Source of the DNA: Sorangium cellulosum So ce56
GTDB taxonomy: Bacteria > Myxococcota_A > Polyangia > Polyangiales > Polyangiaceae
Reading direction: 5' to 3'
Assembly: GCF_000067165.1 (NCBI RefSeq)
Contig: NC_010162.1
Coordinates: forward strand, 4,918,501-4,982,500
Length of the DNA stretch: 64,000 nucleotides
Below, piece by piece: positions 1 to 8,338 of this stretch; positions within the stretch are counted from its first letter, which is position 1, and every line of letters starts with the position of its first letter. A program made the translations under genes and the position numbers. The notes under the pieces are model-generated. The model saw only the letters and a program-made list of their open reading frames with translations, was not told the DNA's origin and did not search any database.

Positions 1-660
1 GCTTCCGGGAGGAGGTGTTCGGCAACGGCGCCGTCACGGAGCGGAGCTACTTCGCGGACAAGCAGCGCCTGAGGCACATGGCGACGCAGAGCGGCGCGGG
101 CGAGGTGCAAGACCTGGACTACGGGTTCGACGATCTCCTGAACCTCACGCACCGCACGGACGCGCTCCAGCCAGAGAACACGACGGAGCGCTTCCGGTAT
201 GATCCGATCCATCGGCTGACCTGCGCGTACTTCGGCGATCTCGAGAGCGCGACGGCGCCCTGCGCGCTCCGCTACGACTACCACCCGAACGGCAATCTCA
301 CCTTCAAGTCGGACGTCGGTGACCTCTCGTATGACGACCCGCTGCACCCGCATGCGATCACCGGCGCGGGCACGGACACCTTCGCGCATGACGCTGTCGG
401 CAATCAGACCGCGCGGCCCGGCGGCACGACGGTGCGCTATACGCCGTTCGACCTGCCGGAGCGCATCACGCAGGGCGCGAGCACCATCACGTTCGGCTAC
501 GACGGCGACCAGCAGAGGATCCGCAAGACCACGCCGGAAAAGGAGACACTCTACTTCGGCGATCTGTACGAGCGGGTCACCGACGCGGCGTCAGGCGCCG
601 TGGAGCACCGGTACCACGTCCACTCGCCGGAGCGCGTGGTGGCGATCGCGCCCCGGGGAG
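1..660 (+). pseudogene. RHS/YD-repeat protein, 3' remnant (5' end outside window)
   Basis: The reading frame is open from the left edge and carries successive YD-repeat units (for example YDPIHRL, YDYHPNGNL, HDAVGNQTA, GYDGDQQRI) typical of the core of RHS polymorphic toxins. Recognisable RHS sequence runs to about EHRYHVHSPERVV near position 640. The expected hyperconserved end of the core and the variable toxin tip are absent. The frame then continues without a stop through roughly 200 bases of unrecognisable, less GC-biased sequence into the next gene. I read this as an orphan RHS piece cut off by recombination. The alternative is a real chimeric protein with the downstream peptidase, which I think is unlikely because that peptidase has its own start and signal peptide. 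Confidence 0.75.
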
Positions 661-854
661 GCTCGCTGGCCCGACCCGCGCGCGATGGCGATCTGCCGAG
701 CTCTTCGCGAAGCGGGCATTGCACCATGGTTCCCGATGTTCGCGCGGTCACGGGTGAACAGCGTCCGCCTCGTTTGGCCGGCATCGCGCTTGGCCTACCT
801 GGGGCCTGGGATCGCGCCATTGCCGTTCGACACGGAATTTGCTCGACTCCCCCG

Positions 855-2711
855 ATGTCTCGTCCCTGCATCGCGGCCCCCGGCCGCCTCGTTTCCCTCG
901 GCTGCCGCCACATCTCCCTCGGGATCGCGCTGGCCGCGCTGCTCGCGCCCCGCCAGGCCCCGGCGCGCGGCGCGCCGGCCGGCGGCGGGCCAGCGCCGTC
1001 CGCGCGCCCCGAGGCGCCCTCGCTCGTCACCGAGGCCGAGCGGACCGGCTTCCGGCGCACCGGCCGTTATGCCGAGGTCGAGCGGCTATGCCGCGACTTC
1101 GAGCAGGCCTATCCGGGCCGCGCCCGGTGCATCCGTTTCGGCACGACGCCCGAGGGCAGGCCCATGCTCGCGCTCGCCGCCTCCGACGACGGCACGCTCG
1201 ACCCCGCGGCGGCGCGGGCGAAGCGGCGCCCGGTGATCCTGTTCCAGGGCGGCATCCACGCCGGCGAGATCGACGGCAAGGACGGCGGCTTCTGGGCGCT
1301 CCGCGAGCTGCTCGACGGGGCGATGGCGCCCGGCGCCCTCGCGGCGGCGACGGCGGTGTTCGTGCCGGTGTTCAACGTCGACGGCCACGAGCGGTTCCGT
1401 CGAAACCAGCGACCCAACCAGCGCGGCCCCGAGGAGATGGGCTTCCGCGCCACCGCGCAGAACCTCAACCTGAACCGCGATACCATGAAGGCCGAGGCGC
1501 CCGAGATGCGGGCGATGCTGGCGCTCCTCGACGCCTGGGATCCGGTGGTCCAGGTCGACCTGCACACGACCGACGGCGCGAAGTTCCAGCACGACATCGC
1601 GGTGGTCGTGGAGCCCTCGGCGCCTCACCCCGGCGGGCTCGACGCCGTGGCGCGCGCCCTCTCGGGGGAGCTCCAGGCGCGCCTCTCGGCGCTCGGTCAC
1701 CTGCCGCTCCCGTTCTACCCGGCCTTCCGCGAGGACGACGACCCCTCGTCGGGGATCTCCACCGAGCCGGGGCCGCCGCGCTTCTCGCAGTCCTATGCCG
1801 CTGCCCGCAACCGCATCGGCGTGCTCGTCGAGACGCACAGCTGGGCCACCCACGCCGAGCGCGTGCGCGCGGTCCACGACCTCCTCGCGGCGCTCTTCGA
1901 GCGCATCTCCTCGGGCGCGGGCGCCCTCCGCGCCGCGGCCGAACGCGCGGACGCCGCGAGCGCGCGCCTCGCCGGCGTCCCCTTCGCCCTCACGCACCGC
2001 GCGGGGCCGGTCTCGCGCATCTTCCCGTTCCGCGGCTTCGCTTACGAGAAGCGCGCCTCGGAGATCTCGGGCGGCACGTGGACCCGTTACGACGAGTCCC
2101 GCCCGGAGATCTGGCGCGTGCCGCTGTTCGACCGCATCCAGCCGGATCTGATGGTCACCGCGCCCGAGGCCGGCTACGTCATCCCGGCGGCGCACGCGGC
2201 CTGGGTGGCCGACAAGCTGCGCCTGCACGGCGTGCGTTACCAGATCCTCCCCGAGGCGCGCCCCGGCTTTCCCGTCGAGGCGTTCCGGGCCGACGCGGTG
2301 ACGTTCGAGCGGCCCTTCGAAGGTCGGACGCGCGTGAAGCTCCAGGGCGCCTTCCGGCCGGAGCGGCAGGATCTTCCGGCCGGCTCCCTGTTCGTTCCCA
2401 TCGCGCAGCCGCGGGCGCCCCTCGTCCTGCACCTCCTCGAGCCGCTCGCGCCCGACTCCCTCGTCGCCTGGGGCTTCTTCAACGCCTCCTTCGAGCGCAA
2501 GGAGTACATGGAAGCCTACGTGGCCGAGGAGGAGGCGCGCGGCATGCTCGCCGCGGATCCTGCGCTGCGCAACGAGTTCAATGCGCGCCTGCGCGATCCT
2601 GCGTTTGCGAACGACGCGAAGGCCCGGCTCGATTTCTTCTACAAGCGCCATCCGTCCTGGGACGAGCGCGTGAATCTCGTCCCGGTATTCCGCGTCGCCG
2701 CGCCGCCGTGA
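855..2711 (+). CDS. M14-family zinc carboxypeptidase, exported
   Basis: About 618 aa from the ATG at 855. That start is chosen because it begins an Arg/hydrophobic signal peptide (residues about 1-37, ending near RQAPARG) after the RHS homology has ended. The M14 zinc site is visible: HAGE with His135 and Glu138, and the third ligand His237 in VDLHTTDG. The catalytic Glu is probably in the later LVETHSW. Known family role: removal of C-terminal residues from peptides. Here it would act outside the cytoplasm, most likely in predation or nutrient scavenging (inference). The frame upstream stays open into the RHS remnant, so automated start calls may wrongly extend it by 280 residues. The C-terminal third (about residues 420-618) has no motif I can name. 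Confidence 0.85.
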   Translation: MSRPCIAAPGRLVSLGCRHISLGIALAALLAPRQAPARGAPAGGGPAPSARPEAPSLVTEAERTGFRRTGRYAEVERLCRDFEQAYPGRARCIRFGTTPEGRPMLALAASDDGTLDPAAARAKRRPVILFQGGIHAGEIDGKDGGFWALRELLDGAMAPGALAAATAVFVPVFNVDGHERFRRNQRPNQRGPEEMGFRATAQNLNLNRDTMKAEAPEMRAMLALLDAWDPVVQVDLHTTDGAKFQHDIAVVVEPSAPHPGGLDAVARALSGELQARLSALGHLPLPFYPAFREDDDPSSGISTEPGPPRFSQSYAAARNRIGVLVETHSWATHAERVRAVHDLLAALFERISSGAGALRAAAERADAASARLAGVPFALTHRAGPVSRIFPFRGFAYEKRASEISGGTWTRYDESRPEIWRVPLFDRIQPDLMVTAPEAGYVIPAAHAAWVADKLRLHGVRYQILPEARPGFPVEAFRADAVTFERPFEGRTRVKLQGAFRPERQDLPAGSLFVPIAQPRAPLVLHLLEPLAPDSLVAWGFFNASFERKEYMEAYVAEEEARGMLAADPALRNEFNARLRDPAFANDAKARLDFFYKRHPSWDERVNLVPVFRVAAPP

Positions 2712-2975
2712 CAGGCCTCTCCTTCGTTTCGTCTGCTTCGCCTGCGCTCCGGCTCTGGTCGAATGTCCGTGAGCCCCACAGGCCTCACATCATTCGATGA
2801 ATTCCGGCCAGTCTGCGGCGCCGCGCCGGGCGAGGGGACCCCGCGCGGGTTGCGCGGAGCGCGCGGGGATCGCATGCTCGTCACGACATGTCGGCCGGCG
2901 TGCGATAGCGGTGACGCGCACGCCGACGACGACGCACGGCGACGTGATGTCGCTTGACGGCGAAAGGGGGGGACG

Positions 2976-3584
2976 ATGTTCCTGCGATGGGCGTTCGGCT
3001 TTTGTTCGGCGTTTTTCTTCGCCTTTCCTGCGCTGGCGCAGAATACGCGGATCGCGAACTTCACCTATGCTGGCAGCGGCTGCCCTGTCGGCTCCGCCGC
3101 GGGGGTGATCTCGCCTGATCAGAAGGCGCTGACAGTCATCTTCGACCAGTTCGAGGCGCACGCCGGCCCGGGCATCGGCCGCGCCTCGAACCGCGCGTTC
3201 TGCCAGCTGGCCGTGGATCTGCGGTTCGATCCGGGGTGGCAAGTCGCGGTCTTCGACGCCACGTACCGGGGGTTCGCCGACCTGGAGGGCGGCGTCCAGG
3301 GGCTCCACGAGACATCGTATTATTTCTCGGGGTCGCCGCTCACCTCGGGGCCGCTCACGTGGAGCATGATCGGGCCGTTCACGAGCAACTTCTCGCGCAC
3401 GGACAACTTCACGACCACGGTCTGGTCCGAGTGCGGCACCGTGCGGCCGCTCAACATCAAGACGAGCCTCTATGTCACGAACCGGCTTGCGCCGTCGAGC
3501 TCCGGGGTGCTGACCAACGACACGACCGACGTCCAGGTCCAGATCGAGTACGGCCTCGTGTTCCGCCCCTGTCCCGGTCCCTGA
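2976..3584 (+). CDS. Secreted DUF4360-family protein
   Basis: 202 aa with a classical signal peptide (MFLRWAFGFCSAFFF...ALAQ, cleavage near residue 22) and a purine-rich ribosome site (aaagggggg) just upstream of the ATG. The mature part begins GSGCPVGSAAGVISPD and has further Cys residues in a spacing typical of DUF4360 proteins, secreted beta-rich proteins found in bacteria and fungi. No enzymatic function is known for the family. Two Cys pairs (positions near 32 and 76, then 154 and 199) could form disulfides. It stands alone, converging on the gene at 3637 across a strong hairpin. Confidence 0.75.
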   Translation: MFLRWAFGFCSAFFFAFPALAQNTRIANFTYAGSGCPVGSAAGVISPDQKALTVIFDQFEAHAGPGIGRASNRAFCQLAVDLRFDPGWQVAVFDATYRGFADLEGGVQGLHETSYYFSGSPLTSGPLTWSMIGPFTSNFSRTDNFTTTVWSECGTVRPLNIKTSLYVTNRLAPSSSGVLTNDTTDVQVQIEYGLVFRPCPGP

Positions 3585-3602
3585 GGTCGGCAGGGCGCCG
3601 GG

Positions 3603-3635
3603 CGAGCCTGGCGCGGCGGCGCCGCGCCGGGCTCG
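3603..3635. terminator. Hairpin between convergent genes
   Basis: A 15-bp inverted repeat (arms 3603-3617 and 3621-3635, one G-T wobble, 3-base loop) lies exactly in the gap between the DUF4360 gene and the converging gene that ends at 3637. It is very GC-rich and lacks a clear U tract, as is common in high-GC genomes. A bidirectional terminator is the natural reading. Confidence 0.6.
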
Positions 3636-3636
3636 C

Positions 3637-4062
3637 TCAGGCCATCAGGCAGCCGGCCGACGACCCTTGCATCGGCACGATGGCCAGGATCTCCCCGGTC
3701 TCCCCGAAGATCAGGAGCCGCGCGACGATGGCCTCTTTGCCCGTGCCGCACAGGGGCAGGAGCGCGAGCCGGACCGCTGGCCCGTTGCCCCCCTCGAACT
3801 TGAGGGCGAGCAGCTGTTTGTCGTCGCACTCCTCGAGGAGCTCCACGTCCGCCTCGATCTGGACCGGCGCCACCCGCGTGCACGCCTTGGCCTCGCCGAA
3901 GCTGTCCACCGTGCAGCGGTTGGGATCGAGCGAGATCCGGACCCGAGACGACCCCTGTTCGCTCACCGAGATGATCTGGATCTGATGAACCGAAATCCCC
4001 TTCTGGAGCGGGATGGGCTCCACGAGATAGCCTGTTTCCAGCCGCAGATTCTTGATTTTCAT
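3637..4062 (-). CDS. Hypothetical protein, 141 aa
   Basis: I do not recognise this protein. The start at 4062 (MKIKNLRLETGYLV) is preferred over an in-frame start 46 codons upstream because the upstream stretch is Arg/Ala-rich low complexity and a G-rich ribosome site precedes 4062. The protein is a compact alternating-hydrophobic, probably beta-rich domain of acidic to neutral character without a signal peptide or membrane segment. Four Cys residues are present (about 56, 67, 88, 111, plus one at the C-terminus SSAGCLMA). It is followed downstream by a hairpin and preceded by a gap before the RES toxin, so it seems monocistronic. Confidence 0.6.
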   Translation of the reverse strand: MKIKNLRLETGYLVEPIPLQKGISVHQIQIISVSEQGSSRVRISLDPNRCTVDSFGEAKACTRVAPVQIEADVELLEECDDKQLLALKFEGGNGPAVRLALLPLCGTGKEAIVARLLIFGETGEILAIVPMQGSSAGCLMA

Positions 4063-4245
4063 CGGACCCCCGCCTCTCGGCCGTGCGTCCCGCGATCTCC
4101 GCCCATCGCGGCGCCGCGGCGGCGCGCCTGCTTCGAGGAGGAAGCACCGGTTGTGCCGGCGCGCGCGCGCGGAGCCCGCACGCGCGCCCTGCTCCGCCAT
4201 CGCGCTCGGCGGAGCGCCGCCGCGCCGCCGTCCGCTCGTCCAGGC

Positions 4246-4845
4246 TCAGACGAGCCCGAACTTGTAGGTATCAAGGAGCCTGGCGAGGAGCGCCGCGTGC
4301 GCCGGATCCGCGAGGGAGCCGAGCCGGGTCACCTCGAGCTCCGCGCTGACGCGCTCGAAGAGGGCGGCGCAGACGCGGGTCGGATCGTGGCGCGCGACGT
4401 ACGCGATGCCGTCGGGTCGCCTCGGGTGGTCGTGGATCGCGCGCGCCCAGCGGTGGGCGGCCCGATAGGACTCCCCCGAGGTCAGGCGGGCGTCGGCCCC
4501 GAGGCGCGCCAGCCCCTCTCCCGTGAGGTTCACGAGCCGCAGGGGCCGCCGCGGCGCGATGCGCGCGAGCCCCCGCGCGGCGAGCTCGCTCTGCTCCACG
4601 AAGCGCACGCCGGTCGCGTGGCCGAACACCTCGATGAAGGCGCAGCGCGCGTCCTTCCCGGCGTACAGGACGCCGAACTCGCCGTCCGGCGCGTCGAAGC
4701 GGTTGTCGCCCGAGCGACCGAAGTGGAGCGGTTCACGCGTGAGCCAGTGGATCCTGAACCAGCTCCGCCGGTAGATCGCGATGGGGAGCGGCGACGTCGC
4801 GAGGTCGAGGGGCGGATCCGGATGCGCCCCGAGCGTCGTCGTCAT
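4246..4845 (-). CDS. RES-domain toxin of a toxin-antitoxin pair
   Basis: 199 aa. The RES-family pattern is visible: an Arg in YRRSWFRIHW, then FDAPDGEFGVLYAGKDARCAFIEVFG containing the Tyr/Glu positions, and a later Ser/Arg-rich region (LTSGESYRAAHRWARAIHD). RES toxins characterised in other bacteria degrade intracellular NAD+ and arrest growth; that activity is inferred here from family membership. The gene lies 12 bases downstream of a putative antitoxin gene and is surely cotranscribed with it, in the antitoxin-first order usual for RES/Xre systems. It could also be a chromosomal RES protein with a metabolic role. Confidence 0.75.
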   Translation of the reverse strand: MTTTLGAHPDPPLDLATSPLPIAIYRRSWFRIHWLTREPLHFGRSGDNRFDAPDGEFGVLYAGKDARCAFIEVFGHATGVRFVEQSELAARGLARIAPRRPLRLVNLTGEGLARLGADARLTSGESYRAAHRWARAIHDHPRRPDGIAYVARHDPTRVCAALFERVSAELEVTRLGSLADPAHAALLARLLDTYKFGLV

Positions 4846-4857
4846 CGCGGCGCGTTC

Positions 4858-5493
4858 TCAGGCCGCGCCTTGCTCACCGAAGGTGCGCGCGGCGAGCCGC
4901 ACGGGGTCCAGCTCGCCGCGGCGGAGCCAGTCGAGCGGCCGCTCGCCGTCGAGGCGGAGGTTGCCCGAGAGAAAAAAGCGGACCTTCGCCAGCGGGGGGT
5001 GCTCTTCGAGCAGGGCCAGGATCTCTTCCATCCCCGGCAGCAGGCCCTCGTCCGCGAACTGCCATGCCGGGTAGAGGTGGCCACGAGCGCCGATGCTGAC
5101 GGCCAGCAGCCTCCCGGCGGCGCGCCGCGCTTCGATCGCCCGGGGCGGAAGGTGGAGCCCCTCGCCGACCTCCTCGGCGGTGAGCGTGCCCCCTTCGGCC
5201 GCGAGGAGCGCGTCCCTCGCCTGCAGGCCGCGGAGGCGGGCCGGCGTGAGCGGATCCGCGGCGGAGAAGAGGCCGACGGCGCTCGGCTGCGTGAGCGCTG
5301 TCACCAGGGCGTCCGCGTTGCTGGGCGACGCGACCACCTCGCCAAGCTCGCTCTGATCGAGCCGCTCCGCGACCTGGGTGAGCGCGTCGATGCCCCGCGC
5401 CAGGAACTCGACCCGCAGCGGCTCACCGTCGAACTGGTGGAGTCGCTCTGCAATTTCCGAGAGAGCGCTGGAGTCTCGATCTTTATTCGTCAT
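4858..5493 (-). CDS. Putative antitoxin paired with RES toxin
   Basis: 211 aa, starting MTNKDRDSSALSEIAERLHQ. The middle (about residues 85-145) holds an HTH-like helical stretch (LTAEEVGEGLHLPPRAIEARRAAGRLLAVS). The C-terminus FLSGNLRLDGERPLDWLRRGELDPVRLAAR resembles the toxin-binding DUF2384/MbcA-ParS-Xre C-terminal domain (xPxxWLxxG... pattern). Such antitoxins neutralise RES toxins and repress their own operon, so autoregulation from the region above 5493 is expected. It is longer than typical Xre antitoxins (about 130-160 aa), with an extra N-terminal helical part. Assignment rests on the C-terminal pattern plus its position. Confidence 0.7.
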   Translation of the reverse strand: MTNKDRDSSALSEIAERLHQFDGEPLRVEFLARGIDALTQVAERLDQSELGEVVASPSNADALVTALTQPSAVGLFSAADPLTPARLRGLQARDALLAAEGGTLTAEEVGEGLHLPPRAIEARRAAGRLLAVSIGARGHLYPAWQFADEGLLPGMEEILALLEEHPPLAKVRFFLSGNLRLDGERPLDWLRRGELDPVRLAARTFGEQGAA

Positions 5494-5676
5494 GGCCGAC
5501 CCAGGGGACGATGCGGCGCGCGCGCAGCCCCGTCAACCAAGCGCACCCCGCTCTTCTGCGTCATTACGACCATGCTGAACGGAACGTCAGTGAGAACCAT
5601 TCCCGGTGTCGCTGGTGTCGTTCTTCTTCGGTGAGCTCACCGGCTCCCGGGTTTGTCGGGGGCGTCGGGAATACGG

Positions 5677-7854
5677 TCAAAGCTCGACCTGTTTCAGCAT
5701 CGCGCTGGTGATCGACTGGCGCACGCTCGTGAGCTCTGCCCATGGGTCCCGGATCGCGGCGAGCCGCTGCGGCACGGTGTCGATGGTGAACGAGGCGGGA
5801 TCGAGCGGCGCGTCGAGCTCGTCCCACGAGAGCGGCGTCGCGACGGCCGCGCCGGGACGCGCTCGCGTCGAGTAGGGCGCCACAGCGGTGGCGCCGCGCC
5901 CGTTCCGCAGGTAGTCGACGAAGACCTTGCCGGCGCGCTTCGCCTTCGACATCGTCGCGGTGTACCGCGCCGGGTCGGAGCGCACGAGCGCGTCGGCCAC
6001 GGCCTTCGTGAACGCCTTCACCTCGTCCCAGCCCCTGCGTGGCGCTATCGGGACCACGACGTGCAAGCCCTTGCCGCCGGTCGTCTTGACGAAGCTCCGC
6101 AGCCCGAGCGACGAAAGGAGGCGCCGCGCCGTCCTCGCCGCGTCCGCCACGCGCTCCCACGGGAGATCCGGCGCTGGATCGAGGTCGAACACCATCCTGT
6201 CGGGCTGCTCGATCCGGTCCACGCGGCTCCCCCAGAGGTGCACCTCGAGCGCCCCCATCTGGACGAGCGACACGAGCCCTTCGGTGGTCTCGATATAGAG
6301 ATAGGTGCGCTCGCCGTCGTCCTCCTCGACGGCCATCCGCTGGATCGCCTGGGACAGCCCCTCGGCCTCGTGCCTTTGAAAGAAGCATGGCTTGCCCTGG
6401 CCTGCGGGGCAGCGGACCAGCGTGAGCAGCCGCTTCTCGGCGTGGGTCAGCATGTGCTCGGCGATCTGCTCGTAATACCGGGCCAGCGCGAGCTTCGTGA
6501 TCCCCTGCGCGGGATAGAGCACCTTGTCGGGGTTCGTCAGCGGCACCCCGGCGACTTCGACCCGCTCCGCGGCGCCTCTGCTCCGGCCCCCGCGCGGGGA
6601 CTTGCCCCCCGCCGTGCTCGCGGTCCTCCTCGGCGGGGCGCCGGCCGCTCTGCTCGGCGCCGCGCCCGCTGCCTCGCCGGGCGGCGATTGCGGCGGCGGC
6701 TGTTCGCGCTCGACGGTGACCGACTCCGGGGTGCGGTCCTCGCGGAGCCCTTCGAAGGAGGGGTGTCGCAGCCGTCCGTCGCGCGTCCACTCGGAAAAGC
6801 GGACCTCCGCGACGAGCCTGGGCTCGACCCAGCGCGCCCCCCGCATGCGCGGCGCCCCTGAACAGGCTGGCGTGGCGCGTACGATCGCGTCGAGGCGGCT
6901 GCGCAGGGTCGTCAGCGTCTTGCCCGTGAAGCCCGTGCCCACCTTGCCGGCGTAGGCGAGCTTGCCTGACCTGTTCACGCCGACGAGGATCGCCCCCAGC
7001 CCTTTCCGGGCGCCGGACGGCTCGGTGAAGCCGACGATCACGAACTCCTGGCGCCGGCCGCACTTCACCTTGAGCCAGCTGTCGCCGCGCCCGCTCCGGT
7101 AGGGAGCCTCCGGGCGCTTCGCGATGACGCCCTCGATCCCGAGCTCGCACGCGTGCTGGACGACGGCGGAGCCGTCCTCCGCGACGTGCTCCGTGTAGCG
7201 CAGGTGCCCTTCCTCGGGCGCTTCCGCGAGCAGCGCCTCGAGCGCCCGCTTGCGGGTGACCTGTGTGCACCCGCGGAGATCGCGGCCGTCGAGGTAGAGC
7301 AGGTCGAAGACGAAGTACATCAGGCGCCCCTCGCGCCTGCCATTCCCGTCGCTGAGCGCGTTCTGGAGGGCCTGGAAGTCGGTCACGCCGTCCGGCCTCA
7401 CGACGACGATCTCGCCGTCCAGCACGGCCTCCCGCGCAGGCAGCCGGGCGAGGTCGTCGCGCACGGCCGCGAACCGCTCGGTCCAGTCCTGGCCGCGGCG
7501 GGTCTGGAGCGTCACGCGGCCCCCGCGGAGCTTCGCGAGCATGCGATACCCATCGAGCTTGACCTCGTAGAGCCACCCCTCGCCCGGGGGTGGCCCGGTG
7601 ACGAGCGTCGCGAGCTGGGGCTCGATCTCGCCCGGGAACGGCCCTTTCCGGGCGCCCTCGAGCGCATCCGCGTAGGTCAGCGTCGGGCGCGGGATCGCTG
7701 CGGTGGAGTCGGCCTCTCCCGTCGCCGCGGACGAGCGCTGGCTGTCCAGGTCAGCCGCCGTTTCCCCGCGTTTGCGACGGGCGGTCAGGGTTGCTGGTCG
7801 CACCGCTCGAGTCCGCCGCGCCGCGCCTTGTGCCTGTCTTTGTCCGGCCATCAT
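5677..7854 (-). CDS. ligD: ATP-dependent DNA ligase D (ligase + polymerase domains)
   Basis: About 725 aa from the ATG at 7854 (an upstream extension to 7998 is low complexity). The ligase adenylation domain carries the nucleotidyl-transfer motif EVKLDGYR with catalytic Lys99, then LDGEIVV, EGVIAKR and SWLKVKC. After a Pro/Ala/Arg-rich linker (about 370-430) comes the primase-polymerase domain with DLDPAPD and the LTNPDKVLYP start typical of LigD PolDom. LigD seals Ku-bound double-strand breaks in bacterial non-homologous end joining, filling gaps and adding ribonucleotides. The 3'-phosphoesterase domain found in many LigD proteins is missing, and no Ku gene lies in this window. Domain order is ligase then polymerase. 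Family assignment is firm. Confidence 0.93.
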   Translation of the reverse strand: MMAGQRQAQGAARRTRAVRPATLTARRKRGETAADLDSQRSSAATGEADSTAAIPRPTLTYADALEGARKGPFPGEIEPQLATLVTGPPPGEGWLYEVKLDGYRMLAKLRGGRVTLQTRRGQDWTERFAAVRDDLARLPAREAVLDGEIVVVRPDGVTDFQALQNALSDGNGRREGRLMYFVFDLLYLDGRDLRGCTQVTRKRALEALLAEAPEEGHLRYTEHVAEDGSAVVQHACELGIEGVIAKRPEAPYRSGRGDSWLKVKCGRRQEFVIVGFTEPSGARKGLGAILVGVNRSGKLAYAGKVGTGFTGKTLTTLRSRLDAIVRATPACSGAPRMRGARWVEPRLVAEVRFSEWTRDGRLRHPSFEGLREDRTPESVTVEREQPPPQSPPGEAAGAAPSRAAGAPPRRTASTAGGKSPRGGRSRGAAERVEVAGVPLTNPDKVLYPAQGITKLALARYYEQIAEHMLTHAEKRLLTLVRCPAGQGKPCFFQRHEAEGLSQAIQRMAVEEDDGERTYLYIETTEGLVSLVQMGALEVHLWGSRVDRIEQPDRMVFDLDPAPDLPWERVADAARTARRLLSSLGLRSFVKTTGGKGLHVVVPIAPRRGWDEVKAFTKAVADALVRSDPARYTATMSKAKRAGKVFVDYLRNGRGATAVAPYSTRARPGAAVATPLSWDELDAPLDPASFTIDTVPQRLAAIRDPWAELTSVRQSITSAMLKQVEL

Positions 7855-8338
7855 CGTGCCACCGTCTCTTTTGGTGGAAAAAGCAATTCCGATACCGCAA
7901 TGGCATCGTCGCCTTCCGGTGGTTTCCCGTTCCCAGGCCGTGGCGCGGCCGGCTGAGCTCGACATGCGCGCCCCAGAATGCGGCGATCTGCCACGCACGC
8001 CACTCGAGGGCCCGGCGTCCAGCCACCCACCGGCCGAGCTCGTCCAGGGCCCGCCCGGAACGGGCGACCAGGAAAGGTATCAGCTCGTCACGCAGGGGAG
8101 CTCGTTCGCTGCGATCCACAGCACGCGGTGCCCGAGCGGCTCAACGCGGTGGCAGAGGACGATCGCAGGAGCCAGGACCCATCGCGGATCAGCGGGAGCC
8201 GCTGACCGGCTTTCTCACCGGCACTCGCGCTCTATCCACCCAAGGCCGCCTCGCGGCGAATTCTCAAATGAAGACGCCTCGGTCTCCGTAATACGCTTTT
8301 CCGTACCGATGGCTCGCGCGCCCCCGACGCGCGCGCCA
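7855..8338. other. Intergenic stretch without a clear gene
   Basis: About 480 bases between ligD and the hydrolase gene on the same strand. A minus-strand open frame (about 8119-7751) has a short tryptophan-rich stretch (WRAWQIAAFWGAH) that looks protein-like but is immediately preceded by a stop and fades into ligD sequence. It may be a gene remnant. No promoter consensus or repeat was found. Confidence 0.4.

Noticed and set aside
7751..8119. Minus-strand 122-aa frame
   Set aside because: A stop lies immediately upstream, there is no ribosome site, and only a short protein-like stretch is present.
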